From Rhizobium sp. AC27/96 (GTDB lineage: Bacteria; Pseudomonadota; Alphaproteobacteria; Rhizobiales; Rhizobiaceae): a DNA stretch of 64,000 nucleotides. Where the stretch lies: NCBI RefSeq assembly GCF_001692325.1, contig NZ_LXKN01000024.1:1-64000 (forward strand), written 5' to 3'. The number at the start of each line of letters is the position of its first letter. Within the stretch, counting starts at the first letter, position 1. Position numbers and translations under genes: made by a program. Positions 34,810 to 42,888 of the stretch are shown here, one piece after another. Under the pieces are notes generated by a model. It worked only from the letters and a program-made list of their open reading frames with translations. It had not been told where the DNA came from and ran no database searches.

Positions 34810-37800
34810 ATGTCCATCAACAACACTTCCGGTGGGAAGCAGCGGTTCAACCTGTCGCGCTGGGCGATCGGCCATCCGAGCATTGCGCGGTTCCTGTTCG
34901 GTCTCATCATCATCGCAGGCGCGCTCGGCCTGACCCACATGGGTCAGAAGGAAGATCCGGATTTCACCTTCCGTGTCATGGTCGTTCAGACCGTATGGCC
35001 CGGTGCTTCCCTGCAGGACATGGAAGACCAGGTGGTCAACAAGATCGAGCGCAAGCTGCAGGAAACGCCGCATCTCGACTGGGTCAAATCCTATACCCGC
35101 GCCGGCTTTGCCATCACCACCGTCCAGATCAAGGGCGACACCAATACGGCCGAGGTGAAGGACGCCTTCTACCAGATCCGCAAGAAGGTCGGCGATATCG
35201 GCAACGAACTGCCCTCCGGCTTGCTTGGCCCTTATTTCAACGATGAGTTCGGCGACACCTTCATCACGCTGCATTCGATCAGCGGCGACGGCTATTCCTA
35301 TCCGGAGCTGAAGAAATTCGCCATCCAGGCGCGTGATATGCTGCTCTCGACACCCGGTGTCGAGAAGGCCACCATCATCGGCGACCAGGCCGAGCAGATC
35401 TATATCGATGTCTCCTCCAAGGTACTGGCTGAGAGCGGCTTGACGCTCAACGACCTGAAGAATGCCGTCGTCGGCCAGAACAATGTCGATCCGGCTGGCA
35501 ACGTCGATACCAGCACACGCTCGGTGCGCATCTCCGTCGAGGGTGATGTCAACAGGATCGAAGACATCAAGAACCTGCGGCTGACCGCAGGCGGCCAGGT
35601 GACACGCCTCGGCGATATCGCCACCGTCACGGCCGGGCTACAGGACCCTTATACCGCCAAGTTCCTCTACAACGGTCACGCCAGCGTGCAGCTCGGCGTC
35701 GTCATGGCCAACGGTTACAAGGTGACCGATGTCGGCAAGTCGGTGGAGGAAACCTACAAGCGCTTCGAGGCCTCGCTGCCGGTCGGCGTTCAGGTCGACC
35801 AGATCGCCAATCAGCCCGATGTCGTCACCGACGCGATCAGCGAATTCATGCATGCGCTCGGCGAAGCTCTCGTCATTGTGCTGATCGTCTCGTTCCTGTC
35901 GATTGGCTGGCGCTCGGGCCTCGTGATCGCCATCGCCATTCCGCTGGTGCTGGCCGCAACCTTCGCCATCATGTATGAGTTCGGCATCGACCTGCAGCGC
36001 ATCTCGCTCGGAGCGCTCATCATCGCACTCGGTTTGCTGGTCGACGACGCCATGATCGTGGTCGAGCTCATGGAGCGCAAGCTGGAGGAGGGGCTGGTGA
36101 AGCTCGATGCCGCCAGCTTCGCCTATTCCTCGACTGCTTTCCCGATGCTGACCGGCACGCTGATCACCACGGCAGGCTTCATTCCCGTCGGCTTCGCGGC
36201 ATCGACGGCGGGCGAATATGTCCGTTCGCTCTTTTATGTCGTCGGCATCGCGCTGGTGGTGTCCTGGTTCGTGGCCGTCTATTTCACGCCATGGCTCGGC
36301 TACATGATCCTCAAGCAGCGGCACCATGCCGGCGAGCATCATGATGTGTTTGATACGCGCTTCTATCGCCGCCTGCACTCCTCGGTCGCCTGGGCCGTGC
36401 GCCACCGCGTCATCGTTCTGCTTCTGACGATCGCCGCCTTCGTCGGCAGCCTCTGGTCGTTCCAGTTCATTCCGCAGAACTTCTTCCCGCAGTCGTCGCG
36501 TCCTGAAATTCTCGTCGACCTGTGGCTGCCTGAGGGCACCAGCATCAAGGAAGTGGAGCGACAGGCGCAGGCACTGGAATCGCGCATGGCCGACGATCCG
36601 GACAAGCGCTTCATCGCCACTTATGTCGGGCAGGGCGCACCGCGCTTCTTCCTGCCGCTCGACCAGCAGCTCACCAATCCGAACTATGCCCAGATGCTGG
36701 TCATGGCCAAGGATGAGCCGGCACGCGAGCGTCTGATCACCAAGCTGCGTGGTATTCTGGCTGCCGACTTCCCGTCCGTCCGTGGCAAGGTCGACCGCCT
36801 GTTCCTCGGTCCGCCGACTGGCTGGCCCGTACAGCTGCGCGTCATGGGTCCGGACCGGCAGGAGGTTCGCCATATCGCCGACCAGGTGAAGCAGCGCTTC
36901 GCCCAGAACCCGCTGCTCGGTGCCATCCACGACGACTGGCTCGAGCCGGTGCCGGCGATGAAGCTGGTGATCGACCAGGACCGCGCCCGTGTGCTCGGCG
37001 TTACCTCGCAGCGCATTCGCCAGATGCTGCAGGCCTCGATGTCCGGCTTCACGCTCGACAATTATCGCGAAGGCGAAGAGACCGTCGGGATCGTTGCCCG
37101 CGAGCCGGACGCAAGCCGCCATCTGCTGACCTCGGTCAATTCCATCTATATCCCGACGGATAGCGGTGGGTTCGTGCCGCTGTCGCAGGTCGCCAAGATC
37201 GTGCCTGTCATGGAGCAGAGCATAGAATGGCGGCGCGACCGTCTGCCGACCATCACCGTGCGGGCGACCTTGCCTGACGATGTGCAGTCGAACGACGTGA
37301 CCGCCAAGCTCTACAACGACATGGCGGATCTCAGAAACAGCTTGCCTGCCGGCTACAAGATCGAGATCCAGGGCGGTGCCGAAGACAGCGCCGAGAGCCA
37401 GGCCTCGATCGCCGCCAAGGCGCCGATCATGCTCGTCATCATCGTCGTATTGCTGATGATACAGCTGCAGCACTTCGGCAAGGCGATGCTGGTGCTGGCG
37501 ACCGGTCCGCTCGGCATCATCGGGGCTGCCGCGGCTCTGCTCATCAGCGGCGCGCCCTTCGGCTTCGTGGCGATCCTCGGCGTCATCGCGCTGCTCGGCA
37601 TCATCATTCGCAACTCGATCATCCTCGTCGACCAGATCGACCAGGATATCGCGGCGGGCATGGACCGGAAGGAGGCGATCATCGGCTCGGCCGTCCGTCG
37701 TTTCCGGCCGATCATGCTGACCGCGCTGACGGCGGTGCTCGCGCTGATCCCGATCTCGCGTGGTGTCTTCTGGGGCCCGCTCGCCTACGCCATGATGGGT

Positions 37801-37968
37801 GGTATCCTGGTGGCGACGATCCTGACAATCTTCGTCCTGCCTGCCGGCTATGCCTTGTTCTTCGGTCGCGAGCCGAAGAACAAGTCGGCGGAGCCACCGG
37901 TGAAGAATCAGGTCGAGGACAGTGACGAGAACGCTCTCCACCTGCCGCCATCCATGGCGGCGGAATAA
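34810..37968 (+). CDS. RND efflux pump inner-membrane transporter
   Basis: This 1052-residue protein is of full RND length. It shows the first helix RFLFGLIIIAGALGL, paired periplasmic loops, and the central membrane block GWRSGLVIAIAIPLVLAATF and LIIALGLLVDDAMIVVELME with the two adjacent Asp residues used for proton transfer. The second half repeats the pattern (ALLGIIIRNSIILVDQID, RRFRPIMLTALTAVLALIP). It is 22 bp after the adaptor gene. It probably exports toxic organic compounds; the sequence alone does not tell which. No TolC-type gene follows, so a shared outer-membrane channel is likely. Confidence 0.92.
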   Translation: MSINNTSGGKQRFNLSRWAIGHPSIARFLFGLIIIAGALGLTHMGQKEDPDFTFRVMVVQTVWPGASLQDMEDQVVNKIERKLQETPHLDWVKSYTRAGFAITTVQIKGDTNTAEVKDAFYQIRKKVGDIGNELPSGLLGPYFNDEFGDTFITLHSISGDGYSYPELKKFAIQARDMLLSTPGVEKATIIGDQAEQIYIDVSSKVLAESGLTLNDLKNAVVGQNNVDPAGNVDTSTRSVRISVEGDVNRIEDIKNLRLTAGGQVTRLGDIATVTAGLQDPYTAKFLYNGHASVQLGVVMANGYKVTDVGKSVEETYKRFEASLPVGVQVDQIANQPDVVTDAISEFMHALGEALVIVLIVSFLSIGWRSGLVIAIAIPLVLAATFAIMYEFGIDLQRISLGALIIALGLLVDDAMIVVELMERKLEEGLVKLDAASFAYSSTAFPMLTGTLITTAGFIPVGFAASTAGEYVRSLFYVVGIALVVSWFVAVYFTPWLGYMILKQRHHAGEHHDVFDTRFYRRLHSSVAWAVRHRVIVLLLTIAAFVGSLWSFQFIPQNFFPQSSRPEILVDLWLPEGTSIKEVERQAQALESRMADDPDKRFIATYVGQGAPRFFLPLDQQLTNPNYAQMLVMAKDEPARERLITKLRGILAADFPSVRGKVDRLFLGPPTGWPVQLRVMGPDRQEVRHIADQVKQRFAQNPLLGAIHDDWLEPVPAMKLVIDQDRARVLGVTSQRIRQMLQASMSGFTLDNYREGEETVGIVAREPDASRHLLTSVNSIYIPTDSGGFVPLSQVAKIVPVMEQSIEWRRDRLPTITVRATLPDDVQSNDVTAKLYNDMADLRNSLPAGYKIEIQGGAEDSAESQASIAAKAPIMLVIIVVLLMIQLQHFGKAMLVLATGPLGIIGAAAALLISGAPFGFVAILGVIALLGIIIRNSIILVDQIDQDIAAGMDRKEAIIGSAVRRFRPIMLTALTAVLALIPISRGVFWGPLAYAMMGGILVATILTIFVLPAGYALFFGREPKNKSAEPPVKNQVEDSDENALHLPPSMAAE

Positions 37969-38023
37969 GGGGCGTCAGTCTAAGTCTGACTCCCATTACA
38001 GTGCAGGGTAGCTTTGTCTTTTG

Positions 38024-38112
38024 TTGTCTGTATCTGTTGCACATTCCCGGCCCGATCTCGAAGACGGGTCGGTTGCAGACGCGGCGGTTCCGATGACGGC
38101 AGATACAGACAA
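38024..38112. repeat. Spaced inverted repeat around the ASCH gene start
   Basis: TTGTCTGTATCTG (38024-38036) and CAGATACAGACAA (38100-38112) are perfect 13-base inverted copies 63 bp apart. The second copy lies inside the first codons of the ASCH gene. It might form a leader hairpin hiding the start codon at 38093, or be chance. Confidence 0.35.
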
Positions 38113-38515
38113 TAGTTCCAAGCTGGATTGGCAATCGCTGCAACGCTTCTCGTTTGGCAATAGCCCTGCTTTGGCCGATGAACTGCTCGATCTGGTTTTA
38201 AAAGGTAAGAAGACCGGAACGTGTTGGTCTGTTAGAGATGGGCAATTGACCGAGATCGGTCAGCGATCCGTCGTGTGCGACGGTAAAGGCGTGCCGAGGG
38301 CGATCATAGAGACCGTATCCCTGGAGCAACGGCCCTTTGATCAGGTCGGTGAAGCCTTTGCGCATAGTGAAGGCGAAGGCGATCTGAGCCTCGAATATTG
38401 GCGCCGCGCGCACCGCTCCTATTTCGAGGAGACAGGCGGGTTTGAACCGGCGATGATGCTATGGTGCGAGACTTTCCGTCTCGTTGCGATCCTGGATCAG
38501 CCTTTAGCTCTCTAG
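38093..38515 (+). CDS. ASCH domain protein
   Basis: ATG 38093 gives 140 residues. The chain matches the ASCH superfamily: FSFGNSPALADELLDLVLKG, KKTGTCW, a strand-rich middle (SVVCDGKGVPRAIIETVSLE) and the end EYWRRAHRSYFEETGGFEP. ASCH proteins have an RNA-binding-like fold; some hydrolyse N4-acetylcytidine. It is a single gene after the RND unit, with no terminator seen between. Confidence 0.82.
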   Translation: MTADTDNSSKLDWQSLQRFSFGNSPALADELLDLVLKGKKTGTCWSVRDGQLTEIGQRSVVCDGKGVPRAIIETVSLEQRPFDQVGEAFAHSEGEGDLSLEYWRRAHRSYFEETGGFEPAMMLWCETFRLVAILDQPLAL

Positions 38516-38540
38516 TTGGCTTGCGTCTTCGAAGAGTAAT

Positions 38541-39284
38541 TCAGGAGGACGATTCCAGGATTGTCGGCTTGCCATCGGCAAGCTTGAGGATCGTCAGGGT
38601 TCCGCCCATGGAAATGGCGGTGTCGATGCCGATACGATCCTTGCCGAAAACGGGCTGGGAGTCCGGCGTGTGGCCGTGGATCACCAGAAGCGGCAGCTGC
38701 GGGCCATCCCACAAGAATGGCTCGCGGATCCACATCAGATCCTCATCTGTCTGATCTGCCAACGGTATGCCCGGGCGGATGCCGGCGTGGACGAAGAGAA
38801 ACGAGCCGACGGTGACGGCGCCGGCCAGGGAGCGAAGCAGATCGACATGCGCCGCCGGCATCGCCTTCAGCGTGAGATCGCGCAGCTCCCTGATACTGCG
38901 GCCTTGTGCCAGCAGCTCTTTCGCATCGATGCCATAGGATGCGAGTGTCGGCAGCGCGCCAAAATCCAGCCAGTGGCGATTGGCCTCGGGGTCATCGAGA
39001 AAGCGCAGGAAGACATCGTCATGATTGCCGCAGAGCACGTAACGATCGAAGCCCTCCGGCGGCGGTGCGCAGAGATGCGACAGCACATCGCTGGAGTGCG
39101 GGCCGCGGTCGACGTAATCACCAAGGAACATCAGCAGCTTTCGGCCGGGAAGGGTGCTGGCATCTTCGACGATGCGCTTTTCTGCTTTCACCATGGGATG
39201 GTAACATCCATGGATGTCGCTCAGCGCGTAGATGGCCGTGTAGTCGTGTCCGGTGAGATCGACGCGGTCTCGTTGTTTCTGCAT
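38541..39284 (-). CDS. Metallophosphatase of the PrpE/ApaH type
   Basis: From ATG 39284 the 247-residue protein has motifs SDIHGCY, GDYVDRGPHS, GNHDD and VIHGHTP in order, the calcineurin-like set found in bacterial serine/threonine phosphatases and diadenosine-tetraphosphatases. The GDYVDRG motif places it in the PPP family rather than with the phosphodiesterase at 23649. The substrate may be a phosphoprotein or dinucleotide. It is convergent with the ASCH gene. Confidence 0.85.
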   Translation of the reverse strand: MQKQRDRVDLTGHDYTAIYALSDIHGCYHPMVKAEKRIVEDASTLPGRKLLMFLGDYVDRGPHSSDVLSHLCAPPPEGFDRYVLCGNHDDVFLRFLDDPEANRHWLDFGALPTLASYGIDAKELLAQGRSIRELRDLTLKAMPAAHVDLLRSLAGAVTVGSFLFVHAGIRPGIPLADQTDEDLMWIREPFLWDGPQLPLLVIHGHTPDSQPVFGKDRIGIDTAISMGGTLTILKLADGKPTILESSS

Positions 39285-39472
39285 GAAATCGGCCGTTTCC
39301 CGCCGGGTCGTGCCTGAACGGCCGCGACGGTCCAATTGCTTGAAAAAGTGTCGAGAAACCCGCCTTTGACGAGTCTGCAGAGAAAGCTATTCCAAGCCTT
39401 GATTTGCCGCAAGCCGCGCCGATGGCGATCGTCGGTCAAAATCGATGAAATCGCATGGAATTTCAAAATTAT

Positions 39473-39508
39473 ATTCGGGAGGCGGCGAGCCTTGCGCACC
39501 TCCCGAAT
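39473..39508 (-). terminator. Hairpin after the VOC-family gene
   Basis: ATTCGGGAGG (39473-39482) and CCTCCCGAAT (39499-39508) are perfect 10-base arms with a 16-base loop. Read on the minus strand they come just after the VOC gene stop and are followed by ATAATTTTG, a weak T-tract. Confidence 0.5.
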
Positions 39509-39519
39509 TGGTCGCAATT

Positions 39520-39993
39520 TCAACCGCGATAGGCGTCTTCCAGACCCGCAATATCGAGCTTGACCATCCCCATCAAGGCCTGCATGACGCGGGCAGCCTT
39601 TGCCGCATCGGGGTCGGCCAGATATTTACCGAGCACCGTCGGCACAACTTGCCAGGAGACGCCGTAGCGGTCCGTCACCCAGCCGCATTCCACGGGTGCT
39701 CCGCCATCGCAAAGACCATTCCAGAGGCGATCGACCTCGGCCTGATCTGCGCAATCTATTTCCAGTGAAATCGCATGATTGAACTCGATGCGGCTGCCGC
39801 CGTTCAGCGCCATGAAGCGCTGACCGGCAAGCGTGAAGTTGACGACCAGAACCTCGTCGGGTTTGCCTGCCGGCGTATCGATAATGTTCTTCTGCACATG
39901 ATCGATCCGGGAATCAGGAAAGATCGAAACATAGAAGTTCGCGGCTTCCTCCGCTTCTCGTGCAAACCAAAGGCATGGGGCAATCTTCGACAT
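39520..39993 (-). CDS. VOC superfamily protein (PhnB/3-demethylubiquinone methyltransferase-like)
   Basis: This 157-residue protein has the motif set of the PhnB-like VOC group: MSKIAPCLWFAREAEEAANF at the start, FMALNGGSRIEFNHAISLEI, and DRYGVSWQVVPTVLGKYL near the end. The older annotation 3-demethylubiquinone-9 3-methyltransferase for this group is not supported by the fold. The function is unknown. Confidence 0.83.
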   Translation of the reverse strand: MSKIAPCLWFAREAEEAANFYVSIFPDSRIDHVQKNIIDTPAGKPDEVLVVNFTLAGQRFMALNGGSRIEFNHAISLEIDCADQAEVDRLWNGLCDGGAPVECGWVTDRYGVSWQVVPTVLGKYLADPDAAKAARVMQALMGMVKLDIAGLEDAYRG

Positions 39994-40092
39994 TGGGTGC
40001 TCCTCTCTCGTTGGATGTTCCTAGGACGAACGAGGGGCGCCAAGCCCGACAAGCTTGCGGAATTTTTTCGAACCCATGCCGATCGTCAACGG

Positions 40093-40839
40093 CTACACGA
40101 GGCGGCCGCCACCATCGATGTGCAGGATCTCTCCGGTCATGAAGCGGTTCGCCATCAGGAAGAGGATGGCCTGCGCGATATCCTCCGGCCGGCCGATATT
40201 GCGGCTGGGGAGCGTCGAGGCAGTCTGCTCGAGCACTTGCCGCTTGGCTTCGCCCATAATGCCGTCGAGCAACGGGGTATCCACCCATCCCGGCGAAACC
40301 GCGTTGATGCGCATTGGCGACAATTCGAGGGCGAGGGCGCGAACCGTGCTCTCGACCGCGGCGACAGCAGCGGCCACAACCGCGCCGATGGTGGCGGGGC
40401 GGGAGGCGAATTGTCCTGAGGTCATGGTAATCGAGCTTGCCGGATGCAGGAGTGGGAGAGCAGCCTTAATCGCGAGCAAAGGTCCGATCAGTCGTTCGCT
40501 CATGACCTTCGAGAGGTCAGCCTCCGATTGATCCTTGAGCGGCTGCAAATGCACCGTCCCGGCCGTGATCAGCAGATGATCGATCCTGTCGATGCCCGCA
40601 AATATCGCTGGTTGTGGGGCGGCAATATCCGCGACGATCTGCGTCGCGCCACCAATCGCTTCGGCCGCCTCGCGGAGACGCTCGGGATTGCGTGAAATCA
40701 GGAAGAGGTTCGCGCCGGCGTGCTTGGCCTGTTTTGCCGTTGCCAGGCCGATGCCCGATGAGCCGCCGATGATGACGATGCTCTGGCCCTGGAACGATTG
40801 AGCCTGGGTTTCGCCCGTGTGAATGGTGCTGGTCTGCAA
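40093..40839 (-). CDS. Short-chain dehydrogenase-like protein without the catalytic Tyr-Lys
   Basis: No ATG fits. The TTG at 40839 has GGAGAA six bases upstream and gives 248 residues. The nucleotide-binding motif GGSSGIG is at 25-31 and the fold continues to RINAVSPGWVDTP and EILHIDGGGRLV, a clear SDR. At the active site, Ser141 is present, but the YxxxK motif reads VAAAV at 155-159, and NNAG reads ITAG. Such a protein should bind a dinucleotide but not do normal SDR chemistry. It is divergent from a LysR regulator with an inverted repeat between them. Confidence 0.82.
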   Translation of the reverse strand: MQTSTIHTGETQAQSFQGQSIVIIGGSSGIGLATAKQAKHAGANLFLISRNPERLREAAEAIGGATQIVADIAAPQPAIFAGIDRIDHLLITAGTVHLQPLKDQSEADLSKVMSERLIGPLLAIKAALPLLHPASSITMTSGQFASRPATIGAVVAAAVAAVESTVRALALELSPMRINAVSPGWVDTPLLDGIMGEAKRQVLEQTASTLPSRNIGRPEDIAQAILFLMANRFMTGEILHIDGGGRLV

Positions 40840-40925
40840 GACTGGTTCTCCGATTGGAATGTTGACCAACCCCAAATTCGTCGATCGTCATATGCTTTAG
40901 AAGAGAGCGAATGGCGATGTTATTT

Positions 40926-40942
40926 ATCGTAAAAGACGATAG
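40926..40942. promoter_or_regulatory. LysR-type box between SDR and lysR
   Basis: TATCGT and ACGATA are perfect arms around AAAAG, giving the T-N11-A pattern of LysR binding sites. The box ends 9 bp before the ATG of lysR at 40952 and lies in the divergent gap. Confidence 0.5.
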
Positions 40943-40951
40943 AATGCCGGC

Positions 40952-41866
40952 ATGGATATGCTTTCCGCCATGCGCATCTTCACCCGTGTCGTCGAACGCG
41001 GCAGTCTTTCGGCCGCCGCGCGCGATCTTGGTCTCGGCCAGCCCACAGTCAGCGAACGCGTGGAGAAGCTGGAGAAGCATCTGGGAGTGCGGCTCCTCTA
41101 CCGGACGACCCGCGCGGTGCAGGCGACCGATGCCGGCGCGCGCTTTTACGAATATGCCAAGCGCGCCATTGAAGCCGCCGAGGAGGCGGAGGCTTCCGTT
41201 GCCTCGGCCGAGGCATCCCTGACCGGAACGTTTCGGATCGCGGCGCCGCATGGGCTCGGCGAGATGGCATTGCCGAAGCTGCTCATCGAATTCCAGACAC
41301 GGCATCCGGCTCTGGCCATCGATGTGACCTTGAACGATCGTTTCGTCGATCCGATGACTGAGGGCGTTGATCTCTCCATCCGCATCGGCGAGATCGGCAG
41401 CGGCAATTTCATTGCCCGCCGTCTCGGGACGTTGCGCCGGCTCGCGCTGGCCGCTCCCGGCTATCTCGAGCGACACGGGCCGCTGCATGAACCGATGGAC
41501 CTTGCGGCACATCCGTTCATCAGGGTCGCCGGTTTCGCGGCGGATGAGCGGCTGCATCTGATCGGTCCCGATGGCGGGTCGGTGGAGGTGCCTATTCGCA
41601 CCACATGGCGCGTCAGTCATTGGAGACCGCTGATGGAGGCGGTGCTGGCGGAAAGGGGGATCGGTGCATTATTCGCGGTCGTCTGCGGCCGGGAAATCGC
41701 CGAAGGGAGGCTGGTTCCCGTGCTGCCCTCTTATGCGTTCAGGCGCGTGGACGTCCATGCCATCTATCCGCCTGGACCACGGCCGGCTGCCCGAACGAAA
41801 GCCTTCCTTGAGCTGCTCACCGAGCGGATTGATCTCCTTCTTGGCGAGGCGCCTGAGGCTTCTTGA
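40952..41866 (+). CDS. LysR family transcriptional regulator
   Basis: This 304-residue protein has the LysR helix-turn-helix at 1-60 (MRIFTRVVERGSLSAAARDL, then QPTVSERVEKLEKHLGVRLL) and the two-lobed co-inducer domain, as in the CrgA/DmlR-like group. It is divergent from the SDR-like gene, its probable target. Its stop is 5 bp from the end of the convergent pdxA2 gene. Confidence 0.88.
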   Translation: MDMLSAMRIFTRVVERGSLSAAARDLGLGQPTVSERVEKLEKHLGVRLLYRTTRAVQATDAGARFYEYAKRAIEAAEEAEASVASAEASLTGTFRIAAPHGLGEMALPKLLIEFQTRHPALAIDVTLNDRFVDPMTEGVDLSIRIGEIGSGNFIARRLGTLRRLALAAPGYLERHGPLHEPMDLAAHPFIRVAGFAADERLHLIGPDGGSVEVPIRTTWRVSHWRPLMEAVLAERGIGALFAVVCGREIAEGRLVPVLPSYAFRRVDVHAIYPPGPRPAARTKAFLELLTERIDLLLGEAPEAS

Positions 41867-41871
41867 GCGCA

Positions 41872-42888
41872 TTATCTGCCGATGGCGAGCCTTTCGGCGA
41901 ATTCGATCGCCTCGATCAGGCTGCGTTCATTGGCGATGCCCTTGCCGGCGATATCGAAGGCTGTTCCATGATCGACGGAGGTACGCACGATCGGCAGACC
42001 GAGGGTGATGTTGACGCCGGAAAGATCCATCCACTTGCCTGTGGCAGGGTCGATCTCGAAGCCTAAGAGCTTGACCGGGATATGCCCCTGGTCGTGATAC
42101 ATGGCGATGACGGCATCATACTGGCCGGCGCGCAGCTTGACGAAGACGGTGTCGCCGGGAACGGGCCCGACGATGTCGAGGCCATCGGACACGGCCTTGG
42201 CGATGGTCGGCGCTGATATATCGATATCCTGCCGGCCGAAGAGGCCGCCTTCGCCGGCATGCGGGTTGAGCGCGGCAACCGCGATCTTCGGCCTTGCTAT
42301 GCCGAGATGCTGGAGCGCCTTGTTGGTGAGGTCGATGACGAGGCGCAGCCGCTCGGGCGTCAGCCGCTTCGGCACATCCTCCAGCGCCACATGGGTGGTG
42401 ACGTGGCTGACACGCATATTGCCATGAGCGAGCATCATCACCGAGCCGTGTGCACCGGTAAGTTCTGCCAGAAGCTCGGTGTGGCCGGCATAGTGGAAGC
42501 CGGCCTTGTTCAAGGCTTCCTTGTTGAGCGGCGCGGTGACGATGCCGCCGACCTTGCCGGTCATCGCAAGCTGAACGCCCTTCTCGATCGCCTTGAAGGC
42601 CATGCGGCCACCATCGGCGGAAAGCTGGCCGGGCAGGATCGGCTCGCCCTCGACATCGGCCTGGATGAAGCAGAGGTCCGGCCAGTCGCCATCCATCCGT
42701 GTCTCGGGAATTCTGGCATCGAGGCCGAGCTGTTGTTCCGCCAGGCGAAGGGAAGGGCCGCTGCCGATTATTGTAAGTTTTAACTTACCTTCTTCTATCC
42801 TGTCCTTCAGCCGAGCCGCAGCCTTGAGGATGATTTCCGGGCCGATGCCGGCGGGGTCACCCATGGTGATTGCCAGATGCCGCGTCAT
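41872..42888 (-). CDS. pdxA2: PdxA family 4-phospho-sugar-acid dehydrogenase (PdxA2, D-threonate/D-erythronate pathway)
   Basis: The ATG at 42888 overlaps the kinase stop by 4 bp, giving 338 residues. PdxA motifs are clear: AITMGDPAGIGPEII at the start, AGHTELLAELTG (metal His), LNPHAGEGGLFG and MYHDQGHIPVKLL. True PdxA makes vitamin B6, but this gene follows a four-carbon acid sugar kinase. That pair is known to turn D-threonate or D-erythronate into dihydroxyacetone phosphate by phosphorylation and oxidative decarboxylation. I therefore prefer the catabolic PdxA2 role. Confidence 0.85.
   Translation of the reverse strand: MTRHLAITMGDPAGIGPEIILKAAARLKDRIEEGKLKLTIIGSGPSLRLAEQQLGLDARIPETRMDGDWPDLCFIQADVEGEPILPGQLSADGGRMAFKAIEKGVQLAMTGKVGGIVTAPLNKEALNKAGFHYAGHTELLAELTGAHGSVMMLAHGNMRVSHVTTHVALEDVPKRLTPERLRLVIDLTNKALQHLGIARPKIAVAALNPHAGEGGLFGRQDIDISAPTIAKAVSDGLDIVGPVPGDTVFVKLRAGQYDAVIAMYHDQGHIPVKLLGFEIDPATGKWMDLSGVNITLGLPIVRTSVDHGTAFDIAGKGIANERSLIEAIEFAERLAIGR

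Noticed and set aside
35638..37941. 767-codon minus-strand frame across the RND pump gene
   Set aside because: The plus-strand product is an unmistakable RND transporter. The opposite frame has a composition typical of antisense shadows (His, Arg and Asp-rich).
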